Positions 6,716-14,341 of a DNA stretch of 43,464 bases are shown piece by piece; positions within the stretch are counted from its first letter, which is position 1, and every line of letters begins with the position of its first letter. Source of the DNA: an uncultured Acidobacteriota bacterium (GTDB lineage Bacteria > Acidobacteriota > JAAYUB01). The position numbers and the translations under genes were made by a program. The notes below the pieces were generated by a model, which worked only from the letters and a program-made list of their open reading frames with translations, was not told the origin of the DNA and searched no databases. The DNA lies in NCBI GenBank assembly GCA_937925645.1, contig CALAMB010000297.1, positions 1-43,464 of the forward strand, given 5' to 3'.

Positions 6716-8712
6716 CGCCGCATCCCGCCCCCGCCAGCCGCTTGCCCGCCCCGCGCCTGCTGTTCGTCCTCTTTCCGCTGCTGACCGTCGGCTTCGGCTG
6801 GTTTCTATTCCTCGATTACCGCGGTACGGAGCGGGAGCTGCGCCGCCTGCTCGAGGCCAACGCCTTCACGCTGGCCGAATCGCTGGCCCGGACCGCCGCG
6901 TTCAGTCTGGAGTCGTACGAGCTGCTCCAGGACGAGACGGTGGAACGCCTGACGGCGTCGGCACGGCTGGTGGCCCACCTGGAAGCCGAAGGCCGGCTGA
7001 AGGCGGCGGAGCTGGGCGCACTGGCCGAATCGCTGGGCCTGTTCCGGGTTCATGTGGTGGATCGAGCAGGGCGCCTGGTGATGGCCTCGCATCCGCCGGC
7101 CGGAGGCGCGGCGGCGCCCCGTGACCTGGGACCGGACGTGCTCGGGCCGCTGCTGGCGGGACAGGTGGCGGAGCTGGTGCTCGGCTTCCGCGACAGCCGG
7201 TTCGGCGACGGCAAGCGGTTCGCCGTTGCCGTCCGTCGGCCGGGTGGCGGGGCGGTGGTGGTGAACATCGACGCGGCGCGGCTGGACGGCTACCGCCGCC
7301 AGGCCGGACTGGGGCACGCGGTGGCGGCCCTGGCCGCCAACCCGGATATCGCCTATCTCGTCATCCAGGACGAGGAGGGGCCGGTGAGCGTCTCGCCGGG
7401 CGTCACCGCGGTGGAGTCGTTCGACGAGGATCCGGAGCTCCGCCGGGTGCTCGAATCGGGCCGCCGGCAGGCGCGGTTTGTCGAGCGCGACGGGCGCGAG
7501 GTGCTGGAGGCCGTGGTGCCCCTGGAGCTGCGGGGGGATTATCCGACGGTGTTCCGGCTGGGCATGAACCTCGACTTCTACCGCGACCAGATCCAGGCGC
7601 TGCAGCGGCGGGAGATCCTGGCGGGCGTCGCGTTCGTGCTCGTCAGCGGCCTGCTGGTGGGGCTGCTGACCGCGGTGCAGAACTACCGCTACCTGCATTC
7701 GCGCTACCAGCAGACACTGGCCCTGTCGGGGCACATCACCGAGCACATGGCCGAGGCGCTCCTGGTCGTGGACGACGCCGGCCGGGTGGTGCGCCGCAAC
7801 CGGAAAGCCGCGGAGCGGTTCGCCGCGGTCGAAGGGAAGCCGCTGCCGCCGGAGCTCACCGGCGCCCTGGCGGACGCGGCCGGCGACGGCCTCCTCCGCT
7901 GGGCGGACGCGTTGTACCAGGTGCACCGCCAGGACCTGCCGGCGGGCGAGGGCGTGCCCGCCGGCAGCCTGTCGCTGATCCTGCTCCGCGACGTCACGGC
8001 GCAACGCGCGCTCGAGGCGCAGCTGGAGCGCGATCGCCGGCTGGCGGCGGTGGGCCGGACGCTGGCGGCGGTCACTCACGAGATCCGCAATCCGCTCAAC
8101 GCGCTGTCGATGTCGGTGCAGACGCTGCAGCGCCGGCTGAAGGACACCGCGGACACCAGGAGCCAGGACACCCTGGCGGTGATCCGCGAAGAAATCCACC
8201 GGCTCGATACGCTCATCGAAGAGTTTCTCGTCTTCGCCCGGCCGCCGGCAGCGGCGCGCCGGCCGGTGCCGGTGGCGGAGCTGCTGGACCGGCTTCGGGA
8301 GCTGTTTGCCGCCGGCGCGACGGCGCAGGGGGCGGCGCTGGACGTCGCCCTGGCGCCGTCGGCCGACGGGTTGTCGGTGCGCGCCGATCCGGAAGGATTG
8401 TTCCGCGTCCTGGTCAACCTGGTCAAGAACAGCCTCGAGGCACTGGCCGGGCCGGGGACGGTGCGCGTGATCGCGGACCGTTCGGCTGACGGCGCCGTTC
8501 TGACGGTTCACGACACCGGTCCGGGGTTCAGCCCGGAGGCGCTGCAGCGCGGCGTGGAACCGTTCTTCACCACCCGCCCGGGCGGCACCGGTCTTGGGCT
8601 CAGCATCAGCGCCGAAGTGGCGCGCGCCCACGGCTGGCGGCTGGAACTGGCCAACGATTCGGCGGGCGGCGGCGTCGTGAACATTCTGATCGAAGAGGGC
8701 GATTTGGCATGA
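6712..8712 (+). CDS. Membrane sensor histidine kinase (NtrB/ZraS type)
   Basis: A 666-residue kinase. TM1 is at about 16-36 and TM2 at about 301-323; the 265 residues between form a Cache-like extracytoplasmic sensor. A PAS-like segment follows (about 340-440). The HisKA motif is AVTHEIRNPLNALS with phosphoacceptor His456. The ATPase domain has an N box (LVNLVKNSLEAL, about 568-579), G1 (HDTGPGFSPE, about 600) and G2 (GGTGLGLSIS, about 624). The His motif and layout place it with kinases that phosphorylate NtrC-type regulators. It overlaps the regulator gene by 4 nt, so they form a cognate pair. The likely signal is outside the cytoplasmic membrane, perhaps through the secreted proteins encoded just upstream. 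Confidence 0.95.
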   Translation: MTPHPAPASRLPAPRLLFVLFPLLTVGFGWFLFLDYRGTERELRRLLEANAFTLAESLARTAAFSLESYELLQDETVERLTASARLVAHLEAEGRLKAAELGALAESLGLFRVHVVDRAGRLVMASHPPAGGAAAPRDLGPDVLGPLLAGQVAELVLGFRDSRFGDGKRFAVAVRRPGGGAVVVNIDAARLDGYRRQAGLGHAVAALAANPDIAYLVIQDEEGPVSVSPGVTAVESFDEDPELRRVLESGRRQARFVERDGREVLEAVVPLELRGDYPTVFRLGMNLDFYRDQIQALQRREILAGVAFVLVSGLLVGLLTAVQNYRYLHSRYQQTLALSGHITEHMAEALLVVDDAGRVVRRNRKAAERFAAVEGKPLPPELTGALADAAGDGLLRWADALYQVHRQDLPAGEGVPAGSLSLILLRDVTAQRALEAQLERDRRLAAVGRTLAAVTHEIRNPLNALSMSVQTLQRRLKDTADTRSQDTLAVIREEIHRLDTLIEEFLVFARPPAAARRPVPVAELLDRLRELFAAGATAQGAALDVALAPSADGLSVRADPEGLFRVLVNLVKNSLEALAGPGTVRVIADRSADGAVLTVHDTGPGFSPEALQRGVEPFFTTRPGGTGLGLSISAEVARAHGWRLELANDSAGGGVVNILIEEGDLA

Positions 8713-10082
8713 GCGCAACGACGGCGATTCTGGTGGTGGACGACGAGAAGAACCAGCGCGAACTGCTGGCGGGTTTCCTGCGCGACCTGGGCTACAGCGT
8801 GCACGCCGCCGCGGGGCGGGCCGAAGCCATCCGGATTCTGGAGCGGGAGCGCGTGGACCTGGTGCTGTCCGATTACACGCTGGGCGACGGCACCGGCGCC
8901 GACATTCTGGAGCACATCCGCCGCGACAACCCGCTGGTCCAGTTCATCCTCTTCACCGCCTACGGCTCAGTCAAGCGGGCGGTGGATTTCATGAAGCAGG
9001 GCGCCGCCGACTACCTGGCCAAGCCGCTGGACCTGGACGAACTGGAGGTCAAGGTCCGCAAGATCGCGCAGCAGAAAATGATCCTGGAGGAAAACAAACT
9101 CCTGCGCGAGAACCTGGAGCGGCGGCAGGAGTTCAACCACATCCACTTCCAGAGCCGGGCGATGGAGGAGGTTGTCAACGTGGCGCTGCGGGCGGCCCAG
9201 TCCGCCGCCACCGTCCTCATCAGCGCCGAAAGCGGCACGGGCAAGGAGCTGCTGGCCCGGGCGATCCACTTCGCCTCGCCGCGGGCGGACGAAAAATTCG
9301 TGGCCGTCAACTGTTCGGCGCTGAACGAAAACATCCTGGAGAGCGAACTGTTCGGCCACGAGAAGGGCGCGTTCACCGGCGCGGACCGCCGGCGGTTGGG
9401 CCGCTTCGAGGAGGCCGCCGGCGGCACCCTGTTCCTGGACGAGATCGGCGAGATTCCCGCCTCGCTTCAGGTCAAGCTGCTGCGGGTCCTGCAGGAAAAG
9501 ATCATCCAGCGGCTGGGGAGCAACGACAACATCCCCGTTGACTTCCGCCTCATCGCCGCCACCAACCGCGATCTGCCGGAGCTGGCCCGGCGGGGGGAGT
9601 TCCGCAGCGACCTGTTCTACCGGCTGAACGTGATCCGCCTGGAAATTCCCCCGCTGCGACAGCGCAAGGAGGACATCCCGGAACTGGTGGATCATTTCAT
9701 CCGCGCGTTCGCCGCCGCCAACGCCCGGCCGGTGGACGGGATCTCGCCGGAGGCCATGCACCTGCTCATGCGCCATGATTTTCCCGGCAACGTTCGTGAG
9801 CTGGAGAACATGGTGGAGCGCGCGGTGGTCCTGGCGCGGACCAGCCGGCTGCAGCCGGAGGACTTTCCGGAGCTGACCGGGGCGGGCGGCGCGCCGCTGG
9901 CCGACGAGCTGCTCCGCCTGCCGCTGCCGCAGGCGGTGGAGACGCTGGAGCGCCACCGGATCGCCGAAGCGCTCGAGGCGGCCGGCCATGTCCAGACCCG
10001 CGCGGCCGAGGCGCTGGGCATGACCGAGCGCAACCTGCGCTACAAGCTGGACAAGTACGGCATCGCGGCCAGACGGAAATGA
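8709..10082 (+). CDS. Sigma-54-dependent response regulator (NtrC family)
   Basis: A 457-residue activator. REC domain at 1-120 with phosphoacceptor Asp55 ([10 protein letters not shown]). AAA+ domain at about 140-375 with Walker [10 protein letters not shown] (about 172), the RpoN-contacting GAFTGA loop (about 220-225), Walker [12 protein letters not shown] and the LIAATNRDL and FRSDLFYRL motifs. A Fis-type helix-turn-helix is at about 415-455 ([21 protein letters not shown]). All parts needed to open sigma-54 promoters are intact. It is coupled by a 4-nt overlap to the kinase gene. The near-consensus sigma-54 promoter at 4708 is the obvious local target. An octamer repeat array begins 14 nt after the stop. 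Confidence 0.96.
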   Translation: MSATTAILVVDDEKNQRELLAGFLRDLGYSVHAAAGRAEAIRILERERVDLVLSDYTLGDGTGADILEHIRRDNPLVQFILFTAYGSVKRAVDFMKQGAADYLAKPLDLDELEVKVRKIAQQKMILEENKLLRENLERRQEFNHIHFQSRAMEEVVNVALRAAQSAATVLISAESGTGKELLARAIHFASPRADEKFVAVNCSALNENILESELFGHEKGAFTGADRRRLGRFEEAAGGTLFLDEIGEIPASLQVKLLRVLQEKIIQRLGSNDNIPVDFRLIAATNRDLPELARRGEFRSDLFYRLNVIRLEIPPLRQRKEDIPELVDHFIRAFAAANARPVDGISPEAMHLLMRHDFPGNVRELENMVERAVVLARTSRLQPEDFPELTGAGGAPLADELLRLPLPQAVETLERHRIAEALEAAGHVQTRAAEALGMTERNLRYKLDKYGIAARRK

Positions 10083-10096
10083 GCGACAAAATTTCA

Positions 10097-10168
10097 GTGA
10101 ATGGGTGAATCGGTGAGTCGGTGAATCGGTGAGTCGGTGAATCGGTGAATCGGTGAATCGGAGAATGG
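10097..10168. repeat. Octamer tandem array (GTGAATCG)x9
   Basis: Nine 8-bp units, mostly GTGAATCG with GTGAGTCG and GTGAATGG variants, starting 14 nt after the response-regulator stop. The unit is the reverse complement of the CACCGATT-type unit at 2064-2103. Confidence 0.9.
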
Positions 10169-10178
10169 ATATTAGGAT

Positions 10179-10210
10179 CTGGGTTCTGTGATCCAGGACC
10201 CAGAACCCAG
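10179..10210. repeat. Hairpin module of the composite repeat
   Basis: A perfect 10-bp inverted repeat, CTGGGTTCTG (10179-10188) and CAGAACCCAG (10201-10210), with a 12-nt loop that contains ATCCAGG. Degenerate copies are at about 16755-16795, and reverse-oriented copies at 4350-4440 and 27325-27380. Confidence 0.8.
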
Positions 10211-10313
10211 GTCCCAGGTCCGATGTCCGCATGATGGAAGCGAGTCTCGAGTCCCGAGCCTGGAGCCTCGATTACGAGTGTGCCGGCATGGCGCGACGCC
10301 GTACCCGAGTCCC

Positions 10314-10600
10314 CGACCCGCCAGGCGGGTCGAATGTCGGTAGCCCCGGGCGCCAGCCCGGGGTTCATGTCGCCGGCCATCGTCAGGGCGCGACCCGCCA
10401 GGCGGGTCGAATGTGGTCCAGATCTCGATGGCAACGACGGACTACCATGGGTGGCCCGGGGGCTTCGGGAGCACCATGCCCCATCCACGCATCCGATCAT
10501 ATTCGACCCGCCAGGCGGGTCGCCCCTACTCACGATGGGGCGGAGCGGACCCCGGGTTTCACCCGGGGCTACCCATGTTCGACCCGCGTACCGCGGGTCG
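10314..10600. repeat. Cluster of REP-like palindromes
   Basis: CGACCCGCCAGGCGGGTCG occurs three times, perfectly, at 10314-10332, 10391-10409 and 10504-10522. A related 21-bp palindrome with a 9-bp stem and TAC loop is at 10580-10600. Between them are two CCCCGGG hairpins in opposite orientation (10344-10363 and 10550-10568), each flanked by GGTAGC or its complement. The set looks like a REP/BIME-style cluster. No transposase-type gene is present in the window. Confidence 0.8.
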
Positions 10601-10750
10601 CCGGAAGGATTCTGGTGGAGCATGAAGGCCCGGGCGCACCCGACGCAAAGAATGATCCATAGGACCGTTCCCCACGCGAACGATCATAAAATAACGACGT
10701 TCAATGTCCGATGTCCGCATTGCGGGAACGAGCCTCCAGCCTCGAGCCTC

Positions 10751-10807
10751 GATTACGATTACTCAGTTACTCCCGATTTTCTGCCAATTTTTGGCAGAAT
10801 TTTCGCC
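10751..10807 (+). repeat. ATTACG/hairpin repeat, copy 1 (terminator-like)
   Basis: GATTACGATTACTCAGTTAC and the bases after it are almost identical to 16318-16371. The copy ends in a perfect 8-bp stem TCTGCCAA-TTT-TTGGCAGA (10780-10798) followed by ATTTTCG, which looks like an intrinsic terminator. No gene ends directly upstream. Confidence 0.65.
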
Positions 10808-11142
10808 ACGCCATCGGACGAGTTGCCCACTCCATCATCGACTGACACCGTCTCCGCATTCACGACGAAAACAGCCAGGCGCTGCCCCGCGAACGCGGGG
10901 CTGCATTTGGCTACTCTCTTTGCAACTGGACGGACTTGCCGGAGACACGGCATCGCGGCACGGAGCTGGAGTGAACGATCATTTCCCTTTGATTCCGGCT
11001 ATGCCGGCTTAGGAATTCCGAGCACGAAATCCGATGTCCGAATTCCGATTTCCGATCCCTGAGCGGAAATCCCTCAACAATGCTTGTGACTTCCCCGCTG
11101 AGAGCGCATCATAACAAGATGATTCTTGCAAGGAGTCAGCCA

Positions 11143-12471
11143 ATGATCCGATGTCACCGAGTGTCCCTGCCGGTCGCGGCCCTGGTGCTGGCGGCGGGCT
11201 GGCTGGGCCCGGCGGCCTGGTCCGCCGCGCAGACCACGTCCAAGTCCGGCCAGTCCACGGTTCACCCGGCCCACGAACTCACCGTCGAGCCCGGCGGCGG
11301 GCGGGGCCTCAAGCCGCAGTGGATCAAGTACACCGCACCCGACAAGTCGCTCTCGTTCTTTTACCCGGCCGGGTGGAAGGCCCAGACCAGGGGGTCCACG
11401 ATCCAGGCGGTTTCGGAGTCCAGCGGCGAGGAGGTGCTCATGATCTCCGTGCCCAACACGGCGAAGAAAAGCCCCACCGCCCTGGCCGTAGAAGTGGCAG
11501 ACCTGCTCAGGAAGGAGACCCCCGATCTCAAGACCACCGACGTGGTGAGTCACGACAGCCGGACGGTTTCCATGAACATGACGTTCAGCCGTCAGGAGGT
11601 GGCCTTCCGGGGCCAGGTGTCGATGATCACGGAGGCGGATAAAGGGATCTGGCTGTCGTACTCGGGGCCGGCCGTCCACTACCTGTCCGAGCGCGGAGCG
11701 GCCATCTGCAGGGGGGTAGCCGGGTCGCTCAAGGCGGGCCCGGACGCCCAGCCGCCCAACGTGATGATCCCGCCGTCGGGTGGTGAGAAGACCGCGGCGG
11801 CGCATCCGCCCGCGGTGCAGCCGGGAATGCCCAGGACCCGGACCGTCAAGCCGGAACCGGTCACTCCGACGCCCCAACCGGCGAAATCCCGCGGCACGGC
11901 TTCGACGTCCGCCGACATCAAGGATGCGTGGTTCCTGCCGGCAGGGCGGGAACTGAGCGGTTTCTACGCCGCGTCGCTGCCGCGTCAGGCGGCGGTCGCG
12001 AAGGCCTCGGGGACAACGGGTGCCTCCCGGGGCAGCAGCGGATCCAGCCAGGCGGCGACAGCCACGGGCGGCGGCGATTTACAGGTGGCCTTCTACCGGG
12101 ACGGTAGCGTCCGGGCCAAGTACCTGGCGGCGGTCGTTGCCGGCGGCAAAACGTCCAGCGTGCCCCTGGGTTTCGAAGGGCGCTACGCCCTCGCCGCCGA
12201 CGGCCGGCTCTCCGCCGGGCCGCTGACACTGACCCGGATGCCGCGCACCACGCTTGGGCTGGAGAAGCACATGACCCTGCTGCGCCTCAACGGCCGGTAT
12301 GACCGCGCCGCGGACCGATTCACCGCCACGGTCGAGACGTACGATCCCGCCAAGTCCCGCTGGGGCAAGCTGGCGGATAACTGTGTGCTGGCGCGGGCCA
12401 CCGAGCGGCAGTCGTCGTTCGACGGGACGACGCGCGGCACCACAACCAAGACGACCGTGACCAAGGATTGA
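11143..12471 (+). CDS. Secreted protein of unknown function, PsbP/DcrB-like N-terminal part
   Basis: A 442-residue exported protein. The start at 11143 is chosen because AAGGAG lies 7 nt upstream and a signal peptide follows at once (MIRCHRVSLPVAALVLAAGW to about residue 29). Residues 50-185 (KYTAPDKSLSFFYPAGWKAQ, EEVLMISVPN, GIWLSYSG) resemble the alpha/beta fold of PsbP/DcrB-like secreted domains; this is a fold-level impression. Residues 190-260 are a Pro/Thr-rich linker. The C-terminal part (265-442) has beta-rich segments (DLQVAFYRDGSVRAKYLAAV, FEGRYALAADGRLSAGPLTL). It ends 30 nt from a convergent gene. I cannot name its function. Confidence 0.8.
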   Translation: MIRCHRVSLPVAALVLAAGWLGPAAWSAAQTTSKSGQSTVHPAHELTVEPGGGRGLKPQWIKYTAPDKSLSFFYPAGWKAQTRGSTIQAVSESSGEEVLMISVPNTAKKSPTALAVEVADLLRKETPDLKTTDVVSHDSRTVSMNMTFSRQEVAFRGQVSMITEADKGIWLSYSGPAVHYLSERGAAICRGVAGSLKAGPDAQPPNVMIPPSGGEKTAAAHPPAVQPGMPRTRTVKPEPVTPTPQPAKSRGTASTSADIKDAWFLPAGRELSGFYAASLPRQAAVAKASGTTGASRGSSGSSQAATATGGGDLQVAFYRDGSVRAKYLAAVVAGGKTSSVPLGFEGRYALAADGRLSAGPLTLTRMPRTTLGLEKHMTLLRLNGRYDRAADRFTATVETYDPAKSRWGKLADNCVLARATERQSSFDGTTRGTTTKTTVTKD

Positions 12472-12501
12472 CCGCGGGGGCGGACGCCCTGACGCGCGGG
12501 T

Positions 12502-13215
12502 TCAGACGGACCGCTGCAAAAGGATGGCCAGCCCGGCGCCGTCGCTGGCCTCACCCACCGAGTCGAGGCGGACCAGCACGCGGCTGGCGGGCCACAGGGC
12601 CAGCCGGGCCAGGGTCTGGACGGGGCGGTGGGCGCCGAACTGGTCCAGCACCTTTACGGCCAGCTCGCCGCGGTTGCGCCGGAAGGTCCAGTGCCAGCGG
12701 ACCAGCTCCAGGCCGGACCGGCCGACCACTTCGAGCAGAGGCGTCGGATCGGGGCTCCGGGGCGGGGCGGCGGGGGACGCCGGCTGGTCCGCCGGCAGCG
12801 GCAGATGCAGGTAGAGGTACCCGCACGGGTTCAGGTGCCGGGCCATGGCGTGGAGACGATCGCCCAGGCCGGCCAGCAGGTGGCGCCCGTCCGGGCAGGC
12901 GATGAGGTCGTAACGCCGGCTGGCGGGGATGCGCTCGCGCGACTCCGCGATCCACGCGGGGAGGGGCGCTTCCAGAGAGGTCGCCCACTCGGTGACCGCC
13001 GCCGCCGGCCAGCGCCGCAGCACGTACGCCATCCCGGACAGGTCGCGGGGGGCCAGGACCAGCACCGAGGCGGGGTGCAGATGGCGGGTGAATTCCCGGA
13101 AGTGAAGGGCGTTGAGCGTGCAGGCGGTCCGCTGGGCCGCCGAGAGGCGGATGGGGTTCGGCCGGGGAAGCGCCATCTCCCGGTCGTCGAGCCGGCTCAG
13201 GTCTGTCGCATTCAT
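12502..13215 (-). CDS. Methyltransferase-like protein (divergent)
   Basis: A 237-residue cytoplasmic protein without a signal peptide. Residues 47-60 (ASVLVLAPRDLSGM) could be a degenerate motif I of class I SAM-dependent methyltransferases, and RYDLIACPDGRHLLAGLGDRLHAMARHLNPCGYLYLHLPL (around 100-140, quoted in parts below 20 residues: RYDLIACPDGRHLL; LNPCGYLYLHLPL) has the post-motif layout of these enzymes. The canonical GxGxG is not present, so an inactive or very diverged member is possible. It is divergent from the metallophosphoesterase gene, with an AT-rich shared upstream region containing a CRP-type palindrome. Confidence in the gene is high, in the family low. Confidence 0.7.
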   Translation of the reverse strand: MNATDLSRLDDREMALPRPNPIRLSAAQRTACTLNALHFREFTRHLHPASVLVLAPRDLSGMAYVLRRWPAAAVTEWATSLEAPLPAWIAESRERIPASRRYDLIACPDGRHLLAGLGDRLHAMARHLNPCGYLYLHLPLPADQPASPAAPPRSPDPTPLLEVVGRSGLELVRWHWTFRRNRGELAVKVLDQFGAHRPVQTLARLALWPASRVLVRLDSVGEASDGAGLAILLQRSV

Positions 13216-13276
13216 GCCGCCTGCCTGTGTGGGTGCGATATTGCGAACATATTCTACACATGTCTGACACTTAAAA

Positions 13277-13292
13277 TGTGAGATAAATCACA
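13277..13292. promoter_or_regulatory. CRP-type palindromic operator
   Basis: TGTGAGATAAATCACA is an exact match to the CRP core TGTGA-N6-TCACA. It lies in the AT-rich intergenic region between the divergent genes at 13215 (minus) and 13361 (plus), 62 and 69 nt from their start codons, so it could serve either. No CRP-family regulator gene is in the window. Confidence 0.6.
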
Positions 13293-13360
13293 AAATTTAG
13301 TAATATTTGACCGTTGGTTCCGGATTGTGACGTTTAAACTGAAACCTGCGGGAGGGTTCC

Positions 13361-14281
13361 ATGCACCGGCGCCTCACCGTCGCCCACCTGTCGGATCTCC
13401 ACCTGGCGGCCGACGACCTTGCGCCGCGCGCTGAAGCCCGGCTCTTCGGCCGGCTGCGCGGGATGGGCGGGCACTTCGAGCGCCTGCTGGCGCATCCGCC
13501 GCTGCGCGCCAGCGACCTGGTGGTGGTCACCGGCGACGTGACCGATCACGGCGATTTGGCGGCGTGGGAGCGGTTCTGGACCATCGTGACGGCGGCGGGG
13601 CTGAACCGCCGGGTGGCGGTGCTGCCGGGCAACCACGACGTGTGCTGCCTCGGCCTGCGCCGCCGCCGGCCCCGCGCGGAGGACTGGGCCCGCGCGCGGG
13701 CGGGGCTGGCGCTGGGCGGACACGAATGGGTCTTCCCGTGGGTGCGGAGCATCGGCGACGCGCTGACGCTCTTCGCCGTGGACGCCACCAACGCCGGCAA
13801 CTCCTCCGGCCTGGACAACGCCGTGGGCCGCATCGGCCGCCGCCAGCTCGCGGAGCTGGGCCGCTGCCTGCTGCTGTTCCACGAGGCGCCCCTCAAGCTG
13901 ATCCTGATCCACCACTCGCCCAACATCCCCCGGCCGGAGACCAGCCGGCGGCGGGGCGAGCAGCCGGCGGCCTTCTGGGAGCGCCGGGCGCTGCAGCTCG
14001 ATCCATTCGACCGGCGCTGCCTCCGGCTCCTGGCGGCGGTGTTTCGGGTCAAGGCGATCCTGCACGGCCACACCCACGACAGTCTCGACCGCACCGTCGG
14101 CGGCGTGCGGATCATCGGCGCCCCGGCGTCCACCGAGCCCGACGCCGGCGGCTGCCTGCGCTACAAGCTGCACACCCTCCACCTCGACTCCGGCCGCCTG
14201 GCCAGCCGCACGGAGCGCGTCCCCGCCGCGCCGGCGGTTACCCGTGGCGCCACGCCGGCCCGGACCGTTCGGTTCCGTTGA
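13361..14281 (+). CDS. Calcineurin-like metallophosphoesterase
   Basis: A 306-residue phosphoesterase with a two-metal centre. Motifs in order: HLSDLHL (Asp12, His14), VVTGDVTDHG (Asp59), LPGNHDV (Asn91, His92), ILIHHSPN and ILHGHTHDS near residue 235. This is the pattern shared by class III cyclic-nucleotide phosphodiesterases (CpdA-like) and DNA-repair-like members; sequence alone does not fix the substrate. A GGAGG-like site (GGGAGGG) precedes the ATG. The gene lies 69 nt downstream of a perfect CRP-type site. The stop codon sits within the -35 region of the next gene's promoter. Confidence 0.92.
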   Translation: MHRRLTVAHLSDLHLAADDLAPRAEARLFGRLRGMGGHFERLLAHPPLRASDLVVVTGDVTDHGDLAAWERFWTIVTAAGLNRRVAVLPGNHDVCCLGLRRRRPRAEDWARARAGLALGGHEWVFPWVRSIGDALTLFAVDATNAGNSSGLDNAVGRIGRRQLAELGRCLLLFHEAPLKLILIHHSPNIPRPETSRRRGEQPAAFWERRALQLDPFDRRCLRLLAAVFRVKAILHGHTHDSLDRTVGGVRIIGAPASTEPDAGGCLRYKLHTLHLDSGRLASRTERVPAAPAVTRGATPARTVRFR

Positions 14282-14306
14282 GGAACCGGTCCGTTTGTGC
14301 TATAAA
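14278..14306 (+). promoter_or_regulatory. Sigma-70 promoter with extended -10
   Basis: TTGAGG (14278-14283), a 17-bp spacer, and TATAAA (14301-14306) preceded by TG-C. The -35 overlaps the stop codon of the metallophosphoesterase gene. An imperfect hairpin, GGACC...GGTTCC with GGAACCGGTCC, spans 14263-14293. It probably drives the helical protein gene at 14342. Confidence 0.6.
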
Positions 14307-14341
14307 GATAGAGCTTTCACAAACGCCGCAAGGTGGTCGCC

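Larger units (their letters stand above)
10083..11142. other. Repeat island without genes
   Basis: In order: octamer array (10097-10168), hairpin module (10179-10210), TCCGATGTCCG, GAGCCTGGAGCCTCG and ATTACG modules (to 10278), a cluster of GC-rich palindromes (10314-10600), a second TCCGATG/GCCTCGA/ATTACG run (10700-10760), a terminator-like hairpin (10780-10798), a GCCCCGCG-AA-CGCGGGGC hairpin (10884-10901), and a CCGGCTATGCCGG segment with more TCCGATGTCCGAATTCCG (10987-11060). Open frames through the block are rich in RPARRV-like translations of the palindromes and have no ribosome sites or homology that I recognise. Confidence 0.85.

Noticed and set aside
10231..11062. Overlapping plus-strand open frames rich in RQAGR/PARRV
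   Set aside because: The motifs are translations of the repeated 19-bp palindrome; frames overlap each other and lack protein features.
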